The translations under genes were made by a program, and so were the position numbers. The notes under the pieces are model-generated. The model did no database searches and was not told the origin of the DNA. It saw nothing but the letters and a program-made list of their open reading frames with translations. A stretch of 32,523 bases of DNA. Origin: JAWRCU01 sp033542235 (GTDB taxonomy: Bacteria; Pseudomonadota; Alphaproteobacteria; Rhizobiales; Rhizobiaceae). The DNA lies in the NCBI RefSeq assembly GCF_033542235.1, contig NZ_JAWRCU010000031.1, positions 1 through 32,523 on the forward strand, written 5' to 3'. This document shows, in pieces, positions 32,457 to 32,523 of this stretch. Numbering within the stretch: position 1 is the first letter of the stretch; each line of letters starts with the position of its first letter.

Positions 32457-32522
32457 TCAAGTTGCATTAGCGAACTCGATGCGCGCATCGCGTGCTTTTG
32501 CATTGAGGATGACGAGCAGCTT
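32457..32522 (-). CDS. Transposase C-terminal tail, IS110-like (cut by window edge)
   Basis: Reading leftwards from the edge, 21 residues (KLLVILNAKARDARIEFANA and a final T) end at TGA (32457-32459). The LLVILNA-x-RD pattern resembles the last helix of IS110/IS1111-family transposases. The fragment is too short to judge integrity, and a different IS family is possible. Confidence 0.45.
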   Translation of the reverse strand, partial: KLLVILNAKARDARIEFANAT

Positions 32523-32523
32523 G

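Overview
The window looks like a chromosomal stretch of a GC-rich alphaproteobacterium of the Rhizobiales, most likely Mesorhizobium or a close relative in the Phyllobacteriaceae. The reasons are the gbpR-chvE-gguABC gene order, the intergenic palindromic repeat families typical of these genomes, the small rhizobial-type secreted orphan protein, and tightly overlapping operons with ATGA, GTGA and TTGA junctions. No tRNA, rRNA or CRISPR array was seen. Both window edges cut into transposase tails (IS5-like on the left, IS110-like on the right).

Layout. (1) 1-1210: an IS5-type transposase tail beside a truncated palindromic repeat, an isoprenylcysteine-methyltransferase-like membrane protein, and a palindromic repeat. 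(2) 1268-7574: a complete sugar-sensing and uptake locus. chvE, gguA, gguB and gguC run leftwards and the LysR regulator gbpR is divergent. A hairpin terminator sits between chvE and gguA, and an inverted repeat lies in the shared promoter region. (3) 7738-12838: a MATE exporter, a hotdog thioesterase, nicotinate phosphoribosyltransferase (pncB), and a polytopic membrane protein whose 5' end runs into a palindromic repeat. (4) 13082-18328: a branched-chain-amino-acid-type ABC importer operon (Tat-exported binding protein, two permeases, two ATPases). A ParD/ParE-type toxin-antitoxin pair with a perfect 32-bp palindromic operator is wedged between the binding protein and the permeases. (5) 18564-26028: nicotinamidase (pncA, leftward) and, divergently, a five-gene overlapping operon: a molybdenum-hydroxylase FAD subunit, a fused 2Fe-2S plus molybdopterin subunit, a 6-hydroxynicotinate-reductase-like protein, a UPF0280 (ApbE-like) protein and a MarR regulator. 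(6) 26247-32226: a small secreted orphan protein, ferredoxin-NADP reductase, a DoxX protein, deoxyribose-phosphate aldolase (deoC) and a two-domain ALDH16-type aldehyde dehydrogenase.

How the genes may work together. PncA makes nicotinate from nicotinamide. PncB commits nicotinate to NAD salvage. The Mo-hydroxylase plus 6-hydroxynicotinate-reductase-like pair would fit a reductive nicotinate (or related N-heterocycle) catabolic route, with the ABC importer as a candidate uptake system. No ring-opening enzyme is visible here, so the substrate remains an inference. DeoC and the aldehyde dehydrogenase fit breakdown of deoxyribose from nucleosides.

The most unusual observations are: a palindromic repeat of exactly 36 codons inserted in frame in the linker of the fused Mo-hydroxylase; the toxin-antitoxin module embedded in the ABC operon, with its -10 box at the centre of a perfect palindrome; a possible UPF0280/6-hydroxynicotinate-reductase flavinylation partnership; and a membrane-protein gene with no ordinary start codon between a repeat and its signal-peptide-like segment.
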